Shown here piece by piece: positions 28,737-39,021 of a DNA stretch of 64,000 nt (position 1 is its first letter; the number at the start of each line of letters is the position of its first letter). The notes under the pieces were generated by a model. The model ran no database searches. It was not told the DNA's origin and was given only the letters and a program-made list of their open reading frames with translations. The translations under genes and the position numbers were made by a program. Origin of the DNA: Pseudoalteromonas nigrifaciens (GTDB lineage: Bacteria > Pseudomonadota > Gammaproteobacteria > Enterobacterales > Alteromonadaceae); the NCBI RefSeq assembly GCF_002221505.1, contig NZ_CP011036.1, positions 930,001 through 994,000 on the forward strand. Reading direction: 5' to 3'.

Positions 28737-29033
28737 TTAGCCACGCGGTAATTTAATTTTTTTCTCTTCACTTTGGCGGTAAAGCACAATAGTGTGACCA
28801 ATTGATTGTAATTTAGTTGCACCAGTTTCACGCACAATTGCTTCAAAAATGAGCGCTTTAGTTTCGCGATCATCAGTTGGAACCTTCACTTTAATTAATT
28901 CGTGAATTTCTAATGCGCTTTGAATTTCTACTACTACGCCTTCGGTTAAACCGTTAGAACCTAGTAAAACTACAGGCTTGAGGCTATGTGCCTGACCTTT
29001 TAAAAACTGCTTTTGTTTGTTTGATAATGTCAT
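28737..29033 (-). CDS. yhbY: YhbY, CRM-domain RNA-binding protein
   Basis: This 98-aa single CRS1-YhbY domain protein associates with pre-50S ribosomal particles in E. coli. It shows LSNKQKQFLKGQAHSLKPVV, the GxxG-type loop LGSNGLTEGVV, and ETGATKLQSIGHTIVLYR. It is divergent from rlmE, the common gammaproteobacterial arrangement. Confidence 0.93.
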   Translation of the reverse strand: MTLSNKQKQFLKGQAHSLKPVVLLGSNGLTEGVVVEIQSALEIHELIKVKVPTDDRETKALIFEAIVRETGATKLQSIGHTIVLYRQSEEKKIKLPRG

Positions 29034-29121
29034 GTTTATACAAATTTTGCTGAATATGGCTTGAATTAAGGGTATTCTACCGCCATCTAAAGAATATTAC
29101 TAATTAGTTGCGTGTTAATTT

Positions 29122-29751
29122 ATGACAAATAAAAAACAGTCAGCCAGTTCACAGCGATGGCTGAAAGAACATTTTGATGATAAATATGTTCAAGAGGCGC
29201 AAAAAAAAGGTTGGCGTTCTCGAGCTGTTTTTAAATTAGATGAGGTCCAAAGTAGAGACAAGTTACTCCGCCCAGCAATGACTGTTGTTGATTTAGGGGC
29301 TGCACCGGGTAGTTGGTCACAATACTTGGCAGAAAAAGTAGGAGATAAAGGACAAGTTATAGCGTGCGATATCCTCCCTATGGATTCATTAGCGGGTGTT
29401 GACTTTTTACAAGGCGACTTTCGTGAAGAAGCAGTGTTAAGTGCATTGTTAAAACGTATTGATGGCAAAAATGTTGATGTGGTACTCTCTGACATGGCAC
29501 CAAATATGAGTGGTAACAATTCAGTTGATCAAGCTGGTAGCATGTATTTGGTCGAGCTTGCACTGGATATGTGTAATCAAGTATTAAAGAAAAATGGTGC
29601 ATTTATTGTTAAAGTATTCCAAGGTGAAGGCTTTGATCAGTTCTTGCAAGATGTACGTAATAGTTTTAAAACAGTGAAGATACGTAAACCAGATGCCTCG
29701 CGCGCCCGTTCACGGGAAGTATATATAGTAGCGACTGGATATAAACTGTAG
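29122..29751 (+). CDS. rlmE: 23S rRNA 2'-O-methyltransferase RlmE (FtsJ/RrmJ)
   Basis: This SAM-dependent enzyme methylates U2552 in the 23S rRNA A-loop during 50S assembly. The 209-aa protein has SAM motif [17 protein letters not shown], catalytic Lys in RAVFKLDEV, Asp in [11 protein letters not shown], Lys in [11 protein letters not shown] and Glu in SREVYIVA, the K-D-K-E tetrad. It is followed by ftsH after 57 bp, the classic heat-shock operon order. Confidence 0.95.
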   Translation: MTNKKQSASSQRWLKEHFDDKYVQEAQKKGWRSRAVFKLDEVQSRDKLLRPAMTVVDLGAAPGSWSQYLAEKVGDKGQVIACDILPMDSLAGVDFLQGDFREEAVLSALLKRIDGKNVDVVLSDMAPNMSGNNSVDQAGSMYLVELALDMCNQVLKKNGAFIVKVFQGEGFDQFLQDVRNSFKTVKIRKPDASRARSREVYIVATGYKL

Positions 29752-29808
29752 TACAGTTGTTGGGCGTTTAGTTGAATTTAAATTAATTGGATACAAGAGG
29801 TTAACCCC

Positions 29809-31755
29809 TTGAGCGATATGGCAAAAAATCTAATACTCTGGCTGGTTATTGCAGTTGTGCTGATGTCAGTATTTCAGAGCTTTAATGGCGGCGATCAAGT
29901 AGATCGTCAAACAAGTTATAGTCAATTTGTTAAAGATGCCCGCAGTGGCTCTATACAAGAAGTGGCAATTGAAAGTACCAGTGGCACAATTACAGGTACT
30001 AAAACCAGTGGCGAACGTTTTCAAACGATTATGCCTATTTACGACAAAGACATTTTAAATGATTTGTTAAAAAGTAACGTCAATGTGAAAGGGGTTAAAC
30101 CTGAAGAGCAGTCATTTTTAGCAAGTATATTTATTTCTTGGTTCCCAATGATACTGCTTATTGGTGTGTGGATATTTTTCATGCGTCAAATGCAAGGCGG
30201 TGGCGGTAAAGGCGCAATGTCGTTTGGTAAGAGCAAAGCGCGCTTAATGAGCGAAGATCAAATTAAAACCACTTTCGCCGATGTTGCTGGCTGTGATGAA
30301 GCAAAAGAAGATGTATCAGAATTGGTAGATTTTTTACGCGACCCATCAAAATTCCAAAAATTAGGTGGCAGCATTCCTAAAGGCGTGTTGATGGTTGGTC
30401 CTCCTGGTACAGGTAAAACGTTACTTGCTAAAGCCGTTGCTGGTGAAGCAAAAGTGCCGTTCTTTACTATTTCTGGTTCGGACTTTGTTGAAATGTTTGT
30501 TGGTGTGGGCGCATCTCGCGTACGAGATATGTTCGAGCAAGCTAAAAAAGCATCACCCTGTATTATCTTTATTGATGAAATAGATGCTGTAGGTCGTAAA
30601 CGTGGTGCTGGTATGGGCGGCGGTAACGACGAACGTGAGCAAACGCTAAACCAAATGCTAGTAGAAATGGATGGTTTTGGTGGTAACGAAGGTATTATCG
30701 TTATTGCTGCAACTAACCGCCCAGACGTATTAGATCCAGCCTTACTTCGTCCGGGTCGTTTTGACCGCCAAGTTGAAGTTGGCTTACCTGATATTCGTGG
30801 TCGTGAGCAAATACTTAAAGTACATATGCGTAAAGTGCCATTAGGCGACAACGTTGAAGCAGCTTTAATTGCACGCGGTACACCGGGTTTTTCAGGTGCT
30901 GATTTAGCAAACCTAGTCAACGAAGCTGCACTCTATGCGGCACGCGGTAATAAACGTGTTGTTAGTATGGCTGAGTTTGACGCTGCTAAAGATAAAATCA
31001 TGATGGGCGCTGAGCGCAAAACCATGGTGATGAGCGAGCAAGAAAAAGCCATGACAGCGTACCACGAAGCTGGCCATGCTATTGTTGGTCGTATGGTGCC
31101 AGAGCATGATCCTGTTTATAAAGTATCTATAATTCCACGTGGCCGTGCGCTAGGTGTAACTATGTACTTGCCTGAACAAGACCGTGTAAGCCATTCGAAA
31201 GAATTGCTAGAGTCGATGATCTCAAGCCTGTATGGCGGACGTATCGCAGAAGCACTTATTTATGGTGCAGATAAAGTAACCACAGGTGCTAGTAACGATA
31301 TTGAACGTGCGAGTGATATTGCCCGTAAAATGGTAACGCACTGGGGTTTAAGTGAAAAACTTGGACCACTACTTTACGCAGAAGATCAAAACGATATGTA
31401 CATGGGCGGTGGCCGCTCTATGAGTATATCGGACGAAACAGCTAAAATTATCGATAGCGAAGTACGCTTATTATCAGATCGTAACTATCAGCGAGCAGAA
31501 GCGATATTAAAAGAAAATATCGATATTCTACACGCAATGAAAGATGCGCTGATGAAGTACGAAACGATTGATGCTAAGCAAATTGATGATTTAATGGCGC
31601 GCCAAGAAGTTCGTGAACCACGCGATGCGCATGACCGCCATGAAAAAAAGCCAGTTAAAGAAGATGTTTCAGCAGAAAAATTAGTTGATGAAGATCAAAA
31701 ACCAACTGATGAAGCTAAAAAAGATGAAACAAACCTTGATGACAAAGCTGAATAA
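29809..31755 (+). CDS. ftsH: ATP-dependent zinc metalloprotease FtsH
   Basis: This membrane AAA+ protease degrades misfolded membrane proteins, LpxC and sigma32. The 648-aa protein has TM1 at about 8-26, a periplasmic domain, TM2 at about 100-122, Walker A GPPGTGKT, Walker [15 protein letters not shown] around [20 protein letters not shown] and the zinc motif HEAGH (about residue 420). Start: TTG at 29809 gives MSDMAKN and has AGAGG eight bases upstream, while the internal ATG at 29818 would be 17 bases from it, so TTG is preferred. The C-terminal tail is acidic and lysine-rich. Confidence 0.97.
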   Translation: MSDMAKNLILWLVIAVVLMSVFQSFNGGDQVDRQTSYSQFVKDARSGSIQEVAIESTSGTITGTKTSGERFQTIMPIYDKDILNDLLKSNVNVKGVKPEEQSFLASIFISWFPMILLIGVWIFFMRQMQGGGGKGAMSFGKSKARLMSEDQIKTTFADVAGCDEAKEDVSELVDFLRDPSKFQKLGGSIPKGVLMVGPPGTGKTLLAKAVAGEAKVPFFTISGSDFVEMFVGVGASRVRDMFEQAKKASPCIIFIDEIDAVGRKRGAGMGGGNDEREQTLNQMLVEMDGFGGNEGIIVIAATNRPDVLDPALLRPGRFDRQVEVGLPDIRGREQILKVHMRKVPLGDNVEAALIARGTPGFSGADLANLVNEAALYAARGNKRVVSMAEFDAAKDKIMMGAERKTMVMSEQEKAMTAYHEAGHAIVGRMVPEHDPVYKVSIIPRGRALGVTMYLPEQDRVSHSKELLESMISSLYGGRIAEALIYGADKVTTGASNDIERASDIARKMVTHWGLSEKLGPLLYAEDQNDMYMGGGRSMSISDETAKIIDSEVRLLSDRNYQRAEAILKENIDILHAMKDALMKYETIDAKQIDDLMARQEVREPRDAHDRHEKKPVKEDVSAEKLVDEDQKPTDEAKKDETNLDDKAE

Positions 31756-31774
31756 TCGTTAAAATAGCTAAACT

Positions 31775-31801
31775 AAAAGCCCCGAACCTCGGGGCTTTTT
31801 T
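31775..31801 (+). terminator. Terminator after ftsH
   Basis: The stem AAGCCCCGA/TCGGGGCTT with loop ACC is followed by T residues. It separates rlmE-ftsH from folP-glmM. Confidence 0.8.
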
Positions 31802-31852
31802 GTATCAAACGTATAAAATAAACTTCAGCTAATTCAAACAAAAAAGGTCATC

Positions 31853-32698
31853 ATGAATAATTTACTAAACTTGCCTCGCAAACGTACACTAAGTTTGGCA
31901 AATCCAGTAATTATGGGAATACTTAATGTTACTCCCGATTCTTTTTCAGATGGCGGGAAGTTTATAGACCCTGATATTGCGCTGCAGCGTGCGCTGCAAT
32001 TGTTAGACGACGGGGCGCAAATTATAGATATTGGCGGAGAGTCGACTCGCCCAGGTGCTCCTGATGTGAGCCTTGAGGATGAATTAGCACGTGTAATACC
32101 AGCGATTAAAGCAATTCGTGAAAACAGTGATTGCGTTATATCTATTGATACCAGTAAAGCACAAGTAATGCACCAAGCTATTTTAGCTGGGGCCGATATT
32201 GTTAATGACGTACGTGCATTACAAGAAAGCGACGCACTGAACGTAGTGGCGCAGTTTCCTGATGTTGCGGTGTGTTTAATGCATATGCAAGGACAACCTC
32301 GCAGCATGCAGGCAGCGCCGCACTATGATGATTTATTTGCAGATATAAAACAGTTTTTTAGTCAGCGTATTGCTGCGTGTAAAACAGCGGGGATTAAGCA
32401 AACACAACTTATTCTTGATCCTGGTTTTGGTTTTGGTAAAACACTCAGCCACAATTACCAACTACTGGCGCAGTTTAATGACTTTAATCAGTTTGGTTTA
32501 CCGTTATTAGCGGGATTATCGCGTAAGTCGATGATTGGCAACTTATTAAATAGAAATACAAATGAGCGATTGGCCGGCAGTTTAGCGGGCGCATTAATCG
32601 CAGCACAAAATGGTGCGCATATTATTCGTGTACACGACGTAAAAGAAACCGCAGATGTACTTAACGTACTACAAGCCTGCAAACAAGGAGTACTTTAA
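31853..32698 (+). CDS. folP: Dihydropteroate synthase
   Basis: This folate-pathway enzyme joins p-aminobenzoate to hydroxymethyl-dihydropterin pyrophosphate and is the sulfonamide target. The 281-aa TIM barrel has signatures MGILNVTPDSFSDGGKF, DIGGESTRPGA, LDPGFGFGKT and GLSRKSMIG. Its stop abuts the glmM ATG with no gap, so the two are coupled. Confidence 0.96.
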   Translation: MNNLLNLPRKRTLSLANPVIMGILNVTPDSFSDGGKFIDPDIALQRALQLLDDGAQIIDIGGESTRPGAPDVSLEDELARVIPAIKAIRENSDCVISIDTSKAQVMHQAILAGADIVNDVRALQESDALNVVAQFPDVAVCLMHMQGQPRSMQAAPHYDDLFADIKQFFSQRIAACKTAGIKQTQLILDPGFGFGKTLSHNYQLLAQFNDFNQFGLPLLAGLSRKSMIGNLLNRNTNERLAGSLAGALIAAQNGAHIIRVHDVKETADVLNVLQACKQGVL

Positions 32699-34048
32699 AT
32701 GAAAGAAAGAAAATATTTTGGCACCGATGGTGTACGCGGGCTCGTGGGTGAGCATCCTATAAATCCTGAGTTTGCAATGAAACTAGGTTGGGCTGCGGGC
32801 CGTGTCCTATCAGAAAATGGCACTAAAAAAGTGATGATAGGTAAAGATACCCGCATTTCAGGCTATATGTTAGAAACCGCATTACAAGCAGGGTTAATTG
32901 CAGCAGGAATCGATGTTGTATTACTGGGCCCTATGCCAACCCCTGCGATTGCTTATTTAGCACAAACATTTAGAGCCGAGGCCGGCATAGTAATTAGTGC
33001 ATCGCACAATCCGTATTACGATAACGGCATAAAGTTTTTTAACTGTCGCGGTTTAAAGCTTGATGACAAAGTAGAGCTTGAAATTGAAGCCATGCTTGAT
33101 GAACCAATGACTTGTGTTGAGTCAGATAAATTAGGTAAAGCGAGTCGCTTAACTAGCGCTGATGGTCGTTATATCGAATTCTGTAAAAGCCAATTTCCAC
33201 AAAGCTTGTCGCTTGAAGGATTAAAAATTGTACTCGATTGTGCCAATGGCGCAACTTACCATATTGCACCATCAGTTATGCGCGAACTAGGTGCAAATAT
33301 AATCACGCATGCGTGTGAGCCCAATGGTGTAAATATTAACCATGAATGCGGCGCTACTCACGTAGATACCCTAAAACGTAAAGTGCTTGAACATAATGCA
33401 GATGTGGGCATTGCCTATGATGGCGATGGCGACCGTGTAATGATGGTTGATCATAATGGTCGTGTGTTTGATGGTGATGACTTAGTGTATATTATTGCCT
33501 GTCAAGCAGCGCAAGATGATAATTTAGGTGGTGGTGTTGTTGGCACTGTTATGTCAAACATGGGCCTTGAAAATGCATTGAAAGCCAAAGGTATTGAATT
33601 TGCACGCAGTAAAGTAGGCGACCGTTATGTAATGGAATTGCTACAACAAAAAGGCTGGACTATTGGCGGCGAAAGCTCGGGCCATGTATTAAACCTTGAT
33701 TTAATTAGCACCGGCGATGGCATTATTTCAAGCTTGCAAGTACTAGCTGCTATGGTTGCGCAAAATAAAACATTACAAGACTTAGGTACTGGTTTTACTA
33801 AGTACCCAATGAAAATGATTAACGTACGTTACACCCCAGGTACAGATCCGACAAAAGCGCCTGCAGTATTAGCTGCAGTAGCAGACGTTGAGCAAACTTT
33901 AGGTGAAAAGGGGCGTGTGTTACTACGTAAATCAGGCACTGAACCTGTTGTACGTGTTATGGTTGAGGCCGAACAAGAGAAGTTAGTAATCGACAGCGCA
34001 GAAAAAATAGCCACGGTTGTTGAATCTATGAGCAAACAAACTGATTGA
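32699..34048 (+). CDS. glmM: Phosphoglucosamine mutase
   Basis: This enzyme converts glucosamine-6-phosphate to glucosamine-1-phosphate for UDP-GlcNAc synthesis. The 449-aa protein has phosphoserine Ser102 in [13 protein letters not shown], the metal loop AYDGDGDRV, sugar-binding GGESSGH, and phosphate-binding [16 protein letters not shown] lies 8 bases before the start, inside the end of folP. Confidence 0.97.
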   Translation: MKERKYFGTDGVRGLVGEHPINPEFAMKLGWAAGRVLSENGTKKVMIGKDTRISGYMLETALQAGLIAAGIDVVLLGPMPTPAIAYLAQTFRAEAGIVISASHNPYYDNGIKFFNCRGLKLDDKVELEIEAMLDEPMTCVESDKLGKASRLTSADGRYIEFCKSQFPQSLSLEGLKIVLDCANGATYHIAPSVMRELGANIITHACEPNGVNINHECGATHVDTLKRKVLEHNADVGIAYDGDGDRVMMVDHNGRVFDGDDLVYIIACQAAQDDNLGGGVVGTVMSNMGLENALKAKGIEFARSKVGDRYVMELLQQKGWTIGGESSGHVLNLDLISTGDGIISSLQVLAAMVAQNKTLQDLGTGFTKYPMKMINVRYTPGTDPTKAPAVLAAVADVEQTLGEKGRVLLRKSGTEPVVRVMVEAEQEKLVIDSAEKIATVVESMSKQTD

Positions 34049-34120
34049 TAACAATAACCTCTTGTAACTTTGGGCGAGTCGAGTTAATATCTCGACCGCT
34101 TTCTCATGTGGAGTGGAAAA

Positions 34121-34870
34121 ATGGCAGCACGCAAGGCGATGGTCGCAGGCAATTGGAAAATGAATGGCTCTTTAGAGCTGGTTAAACAAATGTCTGATGC
34201 TATTAACAATGTTAAATCAAACGAGATAGACATTGTTTTATTTCCTCCGTTTCCGTTAGTGTCAGCAATGATAGCCAGCGGTGTTTCAACGGGAACTCAA
34301 ACTGTGTCAGAAAATACCCCCGGTGCATTTACCGGTGAAGTTGATGCACAACTTATTAAAGAGTTGGGCGCCCAATATGTATTAGTAGGTCACTCAGAGC
34401 GTCGTAGTATATACAAAGAAAGCAATGATGTCGTAGCTGCAAAATTTGCTCGCGCACAACAAGTTGGTTTAACGCCAATTTTATGTGTTGGAGAGAGCGA
34501 AAGTGAGCAAGAAAACGGTAAAACAGAACAAATAGTTGCTGCACAAATTGATGCAGTAATTGAAAAATTAGGTGTAGCAGCACTCAAAGATTCTGTGATA
34601 GCATATGAACCCGTTTGGGCCATAGGCACAGGTAAGACTGCATCGCCAGAACAGGCACAAAGCGTTCATAAATTTATCCGTGACAAAATCGCTTCATTAA
34701 ACAGCGATTTAGCACAAGGGCTAACCATCTTATATGGTGGTAGCGTTAACGAAAAAAATAGCGAATTATTATTTGCACAAACAGATATAGACGGCGGCCT
34801 AATTGGTGGCGCAAGTTTAAAAGCAGATTCATTTACTGCTATCTGCAACAGTGCAAAAGGGACCGTATAA
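34121..34870 (+). CDS. tpiA: Triosephosphate isomerase
   Basis: This glycolytic enzyme interconverts dihydroxyacetone phosphate and glyceraldehyde-3-phosphate. The 249-aa TIM barrel has Asn11 and Lys13 (AGNWKMNGS), catalytic His in VLVGHSERR and Glu in AYEPVWAIGTGKTA. The ATG at 34121 is preceded by GAGTGG at proper distance; an ATG 15 bp upstream is in frame but unlikely. It sits between glmM and secG, a frequent gammaproteobacterial order, and abuts secG directly. Confidence 0.97.
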   Translation: MAARKAMVAGNWKMNGSLELVKQMSDAINNVKSNEIDIVLFPPFPLVSAMIASGVSTGTQTVSENTPGAFTGEVDAQLIKELGAQYVLVGHSERRSIYKESNDVVAAKFARAQQVGLTPILCVGESESEQENGKTEQIVAAQIDAVIEKLGVAALKDSVIAYEPVWAIGTGKTASPEQAQSVHKFIRDKIASLNSDLAQGLTILYGGSVNEKNSELLFAQTDIDGGLIGGASLKADSFTAICNSAKGTV

Positions 34871-35224
34871 ATGTACGAAATTTTACTAGTAGTTTATTTA
34901 GTTGTAGCTTTAGCGCTTGTTGGAATGGTTTTAATCCAGCAAGGTAAAGGTGCCGATATGGGTTCTTCATTTGGCGCGGGTGCTTCGTCAACTGTTTTCG
35001 GATCATCAGGTGCAGGTAACTTTATGACTAAAACAACGACAGTTTTAGCTTCTGTGTTTTTTATATTAAGCATAGTACTGGGCAACCTTACTGCAAGTCA
35101 TATTAAAAAGACTGATGAATGGGAAAACCTTGAAGCAGCACCAGCTTTAGAAACAGTTATTCCTGTTGAAGAAGATGTGCCAGTTACATCTTCGAAAGAG
35201 CAACGCTCTGACGTACCAAATTAA
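34871..35224 (+). CDS. secG: Protein translocase subunit SecG
   Basis: This small SecYEG subunit has 117 aa and two membrane helices (about 3-23 and 52-72). The Gly-rich linker VLIQQGKGADMGSSFGAGAS and FGSSGAGNFMTKTT are conserved. The C-terminal tail is longer and acidic. It begins right after the tpiA stop and is followed by tRNA-Leu as in E. coli (secG-leuU). Confidence 0.95.
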   Translation: MYEILLVVYLVVALALVGMVLIQQGKGADMGSSFGAGASSTVFGSSGAGNFMTKTTTVLASVFFILSIVLGNLTASHIKKTDEWENLEAAPALETVIPVEEDVPVTSSKEQRSDVPN

Positions 35225-35309
35225 TTTAGCGTAAAAGCTAAAACGTTAAACGATTTATACTCCTCAAATAAATCATAAAGTTTAACACCTAAGCGCAAGC
35301 TTAAAAAAT

Positions 35310-35394
35310 GCGGATGTGGTGGAATTGGTAGACACGCCACCTTGAGGGGGTGGTGCTTTAGGGCATGGGGGTTCAAGTCCCCCCATCCGCACCA
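35310..35394 (+). tRNA. leuU: tRNA-Leu (anticodon GAG)
   Basis: Acceptor arms GCGGATG (35310-35316) and CATCCGC (35384-35390) pair, with discriminator A and an encoded CCA. The anticodon stem CCACC/GGTGG encloses loop TTGAGGG, so the anticodon is GAG (35344-35346). A long variable arm (TGCTTTAGGGCA) fits a class II leucine tRNA. The T arm is GGGGGTTCAAGTCCCCC. Position after secG matches leuU of E. coli. It borders the catabolic locus. Confidence 0.97.
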
Positions 35395-35399
35395 AATTT

Positions 35400-35431
35400 A
35401 AAACCCAGTAACTAACGTTGCTGGGTTTTTT
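35400..35431 (+). terminator. Terminator after tRNA-Leu
   Basis: The arms AACCCAG (35402-35408) and CTGGGTT (35421-35427) have a 12-base loop and a T run. It ends the secG/tRNA transcript, so the locus beyond needs its own promoters. Confidence 0.75.
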
Positions 35432-35570
35432 GCTTTTAGCTAACGTTAACCTTTATTACCACAAAATCTCCTCACAAAATCACTTATTTAATCTAACAAC
35501 AGATGCTTTTAGAACACACATTATTACTTGTGTAATCAGTTATGTAGCATTTTCATATAACAATAAAATC

Positions 35571-35590
35571 CTTGGTCCATTTAAACTATG
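35571..35590 (+). promoter_or_regulatory. Regulon motif, copy 1 (before SDR 35640)
   Basis: CTTGGTCCATTTAAACTATG matches the copy at 46233-46252 at 15 of 20 positions. A -10-like TAAATT lies 9 bases downstream (35600-35605) and the SDR start 50 bp downstream. Spacing to the -10-like element is the same as at 46233. Confidence 0.5.
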
Positions 35591-35639
35591 CCGCAATGCT
35601 AAATTGATGCTAAGTTAAATAAAAAATAGGAGATAATTT

Positions 35640-36437
35640 GTGTCAAAAGTAGCGTTTATTTCAGGTGCAAGTAGAGGTATTGGTCGTGCAACAGCCATCG
35701 CATTTGCAAAAGCAGGCTATCGAGTAGCAATAACAGCTCGTGAATTAGATAGCGAGGTAGCACAGCAAAGTACGCAAGGGAGTTTAAAACAAACAGCCCA
35801 AATGATGGAGCAATTAGGTTGTGAGGTCATTGCGCTAAAAATGGATTTACTTGATTTTAACTCCGTTGCTAGTGCTCTAAAGCAGGTGTTTGAACACTTT
35901 GGTAAAATTGACGTGGTTGTTAATAATGCTATTTATCAGGGGGCTGGCCTTAATGCTTCTTTACTAGATGTAACGCAGCAAACGCTTGAAAAAGTTGCTA
36001 GAGGTTACATAGGCGCGCCAGTGCAAATAGCACAAGCTGTTTTACCAAGTATGTTAGCGCAACAAAGCGGTTGTATAATAAATATAACCTCGGGAGCGGG
36101 TGAAAAAGATCCGCCTATTCCTGCATCTAAAGGGGGCTGGGGTTATGCATACGGTGCAGGTAAGGCTGCAGTGTCGCGACTGTCGGGTATTATTTGCCGT
36201 GAACATGGTCATCAAGGTATTCGCGCTTTTACAGTAAACCCGGGAGTTGTTAACACTGAAACGCTAAGAGCGACTATTGGCGATCAGGGTATTAAAGGCT
36301 TGCAGCAGGCTGTAGCCGAACCGGATGAAATAGGTAATGTATTGTTATGGATTGCAGATAACTCTGCAGCAGATGAGCTGCAGTACAGTACCATCTCCGC
36401 ACAAAAGTTAGCGCGCGAGTTAAACCTACCTAAATAA
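35640..36437 (+). CDS. Short-chain dehydrogenase/reductase (first gene of the locus)
   Basis: This NAD(P)-dependent oxidoreductase of the SDR family has 265 aa. The cofactor loop SGASRGIG is at residues 8-15, NNAIYQG follows, catalytic Ser lies in NITSGAG and Tyr/Lys in YGAGKAA. The substrate is unknown; hydroxysteroid or beta-hydroxyacyl oxidation fits the locus. Start is GTG with AGGAGA six bases upstream. It is the first gene after tRNA-Leu, has its own promoter with a copy of the regulon motif, and is separated from the convergent receptor by a terminator. Confidence 0.85.
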   Translation: MSKVAFISGASRGIGRATAIAFAKAGYRVAITARELDSEVAQQSTQGSLKQTAQMMEQLGCEVIALKMDLLDFNSVASALKQVFEHFGKIDVVVNNAIYQGAGLNASLLDVTQQTLEKVARGYIGAPVQIAQAVLPSMLAQQSGCIINITSGAGEKDPPIPASKGGWGYAYGAGKAAVSRLSGIICREHGHQGIRAFTVNPGVVNTETLRATIGDQGIKGLQQAVAEPDEIGNVLLWIADNSAADELQYSTISAQKLARELNLPK

Positions 36438-36611
36438 TCGAACCTCATATAATCTTGCTGCTTTGTGCTAGGTCAATTAAGCGCAATTACAGCAAGGTTA
36501 TAATTAATATAACTTTATATCCTACCTACCAAATTATGCGTATTAACCCTATCTCAACGATCATTACTGTGCAAATACAGCTGTATTCGTAGCAACAATA
36601 GCAGCACAAAT

Positions 36612-36645
36612 AAAAAGGCCTTAATAAATATTAAGGCCCTTTTTC
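36612..36645. terminator. Terminator between SDR and TonB receptor
   Basis: The stem GGCCTTAAT/ATTAAGGCC (36617-36638) with loop AAAT has five A residues before it and T residues after it. It serves the receptor gene (-) and possibly the SDR (+). Confidence 0.75.
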
Positions 36646-36663
36646 ACTATAATAATTATTTAA

Positions 36664-39021
36664 TTAATACTCAAAACTAACATCTATGCCATAGGTTCTT
36701 GGCGTACCGTATGCCTGCGCATCAAAGAAGTTAAAGTTTGAACCAAATACAATGTACTCTTCATCGGTAATATTTTTCCCCCAAAGCGATACTTTAAGGT
36801 TTGAACGCTCACCTATCTTGATATTAGATAATGTTAGGCGTGCATTGAGTAGCGCATAGTTATCACCCACTAAGCTTGGGTCAGATACAGAAAATTGATA
36901 GTCATCCACCATCACATAGTTTGTATTGAGTGCTAAGTTACCAAAGTCTAATTCGGCTATAGTCCAATTCATTGCAACAGATGCCGAATAAGAGGTGTTG
37001 TCGGTAAATGTAATATCACTGTATTTCGTATCTAAATACCCAAGGCTGGTGGTAAAGAATAGGCTGTCGGTAGCAGCAAATTTAGCATCAATCTCGATCC
37101 CCTTATTTTTCGACTCACCAGTATTAAGTGAACGACGAATACTGCCATCGAAAATGGTTTTTTGTAGGTTAGTGTTATTATTTAAAAATACAGCGGTATT
37201 AAGCATTAAACGGTCATCCAGCAGCATTGCTTTAACACCAACCTCATACGCTGTGGTATCTTCAGGATCGGCAGGTGTTAGTGTTCCTTCATAGTTTGCT
37301 TCGCCCATATTTGCTGGATTAAGATAAGCAAATCGGTCGATAGAACCTGGGTTGTAAACCCCTGCAGCGTACCCTTGTGAGATACTAGCGTACATAGTTA
37401 AATCTTGATCTACTACATAATTAAATAGCAGTGATCCCACTGTTTTTGACCAGTCAGTTTCAGAGTGTAAATCGTTTCTTAACATTGCATCATGCTTTGC
37501 TACGTTAGTCAGAGATTTGGTATCTTTTGTATAGCGTATCCCTGCAACCACATTTAACTCGTCCGTTAATTTATAATCAACATTGGTAAAAAGCGCCGAT
37601 GATTTAGCGTTTACTTTATAAAAGCTACCCCATGGTAGTGAGCCGGTGAATAATACGTTAGCGCCTTGGCCTGTAAAAATACCTATATTCCACGGGTTGT
37701 TTTCTTCACCTTCTTCACTGAAGTAATAATACCCAGCTACGTACTTTAAATCACCTTCTAAAAACTGACCGAGTAGTTGAAATTCTTGTGATTTTTGCTC
37801 TTGTGATTTCACGCTAGTATATTGAAACGCCGGAATAGCAAGCACGTCACTGGTGTCAACACTTGGTGGCGAAGTACTGAAATCTAAAGCTGGAGCAAAA
37901 TAAGCACCGCCATCGGTATCGTAACCTTCGCTTAAATCTGAGTCATAGCTGCGAAATGAGCTAATCGATTTAAAGGTATGGTTGTCAGAAAAATCCCATT
38001 CAAACGTTAAGTTGTGTCCTTCAATATCAACATACTCACGGCCATGTTGATCTAATTCAAACTCGGTTTGACGGCCAGGCGCTTTCTCATTGGCGGCCAT
38101 CATTGCAAATACGTTGCCGGCATAGAGCTTACCCGTAGATAGGTCCATAGTGGGTACATTTGGATCTGTATATTGCGGGCGCACATTGCTAATTTGTACA
38201 GGCATAGCGACTGAACTGCCATCAGTATTGTCATAGCTGTAGTTAACGGTAAAATCATCACCGGTATAACGCAGTGCAACACGCAGTGCATCAACATCTT
38301 CTGCACCTAAGTTTTTTTCTTTTGCACCAGCAAAGGTATTGGTAGCCCAACCATCATGCTCACTGGTCATATACGTAAGTCTGGCGGTAAAATTACCAAT
38401 TGCGCCGGTATCAATTGATGTGGTTGAGCTAAGTAAGCTGTTATTACCTACAGTAACCTTTTGCTTAAATTGAAAGTCATCTGATGGTTTTCTAGTGACT
38501 AAGTTAAGCGCACCACCGGTTGTATTTTTACCCCAAAGTGTACCTTGAGGTCCACGTAGTATTTCCATACGCTCTAAATCAACGATATTAAAAATAGCCC
38601 CAGAGTTACGTGCTAAATAAACGCCATCTAAATAAATACCTACTTTAGGGTCAATCGCTAATGAAGGTTCAGATGTCCCTAGGCCGCGAATATCCATGCC
38701 AACGTTAAAGGTACTACCATATGGAGGAAAAATTTTGACGTTGGGTGCTTGCGCATTAACATCACTGATATCTTCAATACCCAGGTTTTCTATTGCTTCA
38801 GCGTTAAAAGCGGTAATGGCGATAGGCGTTTCTTGTAATGTGCTAATACGTTTTTGGGCTGTTACCGAAACACGCTCAATGCCTTTAACTGCGGTCTGTT
38901 TAGCTTCGGCCTGCTCTGGTTCTTGCGCTGCAAATGCCTGACCAGATACAGCACATGCAATAGCAAACGCTAACGGTTTTATAGTGAGATTTGATGCAAA
39001 CCTATTGTCATTTAAATTCAT
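36664..39021 (-). CDS. TonB-dependent receptor of the catabolic locus
   Basis: This 785-aa outer-membrane active transporter has a signal peptide (MNLNDNRFASNLTIKPLAFA..., cleavage near AFAA). The TonB-box region reads IERVSVTAQKR. The plug shows ETPIAITAFNAE, DIRGLGTSEPSLAIDPKVGI and LRGPQGTLWGKNTTGGALNLV, the pattern of the large subfamily used by proteobacterial degraders of hydrophobic and aromatic compounds. The C-terminal strand ends GIDVSFEY. GAGGAAG precedes the ATG at 39021. It is divergent from the monooxygenase across a 528-bp region holding two candidate regulon sites, so uptake of the locus substrate is a reasonable inference. Confidence 0.88.
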   Translation of the reverse strand: MNLNDNRFASNLTIKPLAFAIACAVSGQAFAAQEPEQAEAKQTAVKGIERVSVTAQKRISTLQETPIAITAFNAEAIENLGIEDISDVNAQAPNVKIFPPYGSTFNVGMDIRGLGTSEPSLAIDPKVGIYLDGVYLARNSGAIFNIVDLERMEILRGPQGTLWGKNTTGGALNLVTRKPSDDFQFKQKVTVGNNSLLSSTTSIDTGAIGNFTARLTYMTSEHDGWATNTFAGAKEKNLGAEDVDALRVALRYTGDDFTVNYSYDNTDGSSVAMPVQISNVRPQYTDPNVPTMDLSTGKLYAGNVFAMMAANEKAPGRQTEFELDQHGREYVDIEGHNLTFEWDFSDNHTFKSISSFRSYDSDLSEGYDTDGGAYFAPALDFSTSPPSVDTSDVLAIPAFQYTSVKSQEQKSQEFQLLGQFLEGDLKYVAGYYYFSEEGEENNPWNIGIFTGQGANVLFTGSLPWGSFYKVNAKSSALFTNVDYKLTDELNVVAGIRYTKDTKSLTNVAKHDAMLRNDLHSETDWSKTVGSLLFNYVVDQDLTMYASISQGYAAGVYNPGSIDRFAYLNPANMGEANYEGTLTPADPEDTTAYEVGVKAMLLDDRLMLNTAVFLNNNTNLQKTIFDGSIRRSLNTGESKNKGIEIDAKFAATDSLFFTTSLGYLDTKYSDITFTDNTSYSASVAMNWTIAELDFGNLALNTNYVMVDDYQFSVSDPSLVGDNYALLNARLTLSNIKIGERSNLKVSLWGKNITDEEYIVFGSNFNFFDAQAYGTPRTYGIDVSFEY

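Noticed and set aside
35418..35618. 66-codon open frame just after tRNA-Leu
   Set aside because: It begins inside the tRNA terminator, overlaps the motif and promoter region of the SDR, has no ribosome site and no recognisable domain.
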